NCBI GenBank assembly: GCA_018648805.1
Contig: JABGQM010000018.1
Coordinates: forward strand, 1 to 64,000
Direction of reading: 5' to 3'
DNA: 64,000 bases
Source of the DNA: Verrucomicrobiota bacterium
GTDB lineage: Bacteria; Verrucomicrobiota; Kiritimatiellia; UBA8416; JABMPJ01
In this document: piece by piece, positions 63,882 to 64,000 of the stretch
Layout of the letters: each line of letters opens with the position of its first letter
Numbering within the stretch: position 1 is the first letter of the stretch
Notes under the pieces: model-generated
The model's database searches: none
What the model saw: the letters and a program-made list of their open reading frames with translations, nothing else
Told to the model about the DNA's origin: nothing
Program-made: the position numbers and the translations under genes

Positions 63882-64000
63882 ATGAGCAAAATCCTGATTT
63901 CCAGTTTGGCAGTGTACCTGTTTCTGACGGGTGGCGCCGTGTTTGCCGCCAGTGCGCCGCACCTCATGCCGCCTGACGACGCGCCGGATGTACACGACGC
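63882..64000 (+). CDS. secreted protein, 3'-partial
   Basis: Only the first 39 codons are in the window. They encode MSKILISSLAVYLFLTGGAV, then FAASAPHLMPPDDAPDVHD. Residues 1-22 form a clear signal peptide with an AxA-type cleavage site (VFAAS). The mature start is Pro/Asp-rich. The function is not assignable. Confidence 0.75.
   Translation, partial: MSKILISSLAVYLFLTGGAVFAASAPHLMPPDDAPDVHD

Overview
The window reads as ordinary chromosome of a GC-rich, diderm (LPS-type) bacterium. My best guess is the PVC group, probably Kiritimatiellota or Verrucomicrobiota. The pointers are an LptD homologue and an MsbA-type exporter, a GreA-type factor with a very long N-terminal extension as also known in Chlamydia, a prepilin-anchored W-x-DP-A-W helical-repeat protein, and many intergenic hairpins built from short repeated words. 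No rRNA, tRNA, CRISPR array or complete insertion sequence was recognised. The taxonomic placement is inference.

Layout. 0-8 kb: a DUF6788-like fragment, then the cell-shape cluster mreB-mreC-mreD-mrdA-rodA, whose last four genes overlap, followed by RNase G. 8-14 kb: lptD, a UDP-sugar epimerase, a family-B DNA polymerase and a gspG-type pseudopilin. 14-23.5 kb (minus strand): panD, a CHASE2 adenylate cyclase, a D-2-hydroxyacid dehydrogenase, gltS, smc and an inositol-monophosphatase-family gene. 23.7-26.1 kb: an MDR plus SDR dehydrogenase pair. 26.3-32 kb (minus strand): trmJ, a site-2-type protease, pgi, and folM-like/folB/folE, with a hypothetical gene. 32-39 kb (plus strand): uup, slyX, an exported nickel superoxide dismutase, a small HTH-like protein, a PaaX-family (Cas2-like core) gene bracketed by three related palindromes, and the GreA-like gene. 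38.9-55 kb (minus strand): two hypotheticals, htpG, an Rrf2 regulator followed by sufB-sufC-sufD-sufS-sufU-nfu, a histidine kinase and dnaE. 55-64 kb: a lipoate-ligase family gene, an MsbA-type exporter, pyrE, a GT-C-like membrane protein, a TPR protein, a DEDDh exonuclease (minus strand), an HI0933-type flavoprotein and the start of a secreted protein.

How the genes fit together. The shape cluster encodes the elongasome. LptD and the MsbA-type protein would serve outer-membrane building. The Rrf2-suf operon is a complete Fe-S assembly set with a candidate self-regulated promoter. folE/folB/folM-like form a pterin cluster.

The two strongest leads are the PaaX/Cas2-like gene flanked by palindromes with a GTGCGATCGCAC centre, which could be a REP-like element with its own protein or an autoregulated repressor, and the large family of intergenic hairpins. 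The hairpin arms are tandem 7-12 base words. The words differ between loci but the architecture is the same, and in places the repeats have entered coding sequence (trmJ tail, IMPase start).
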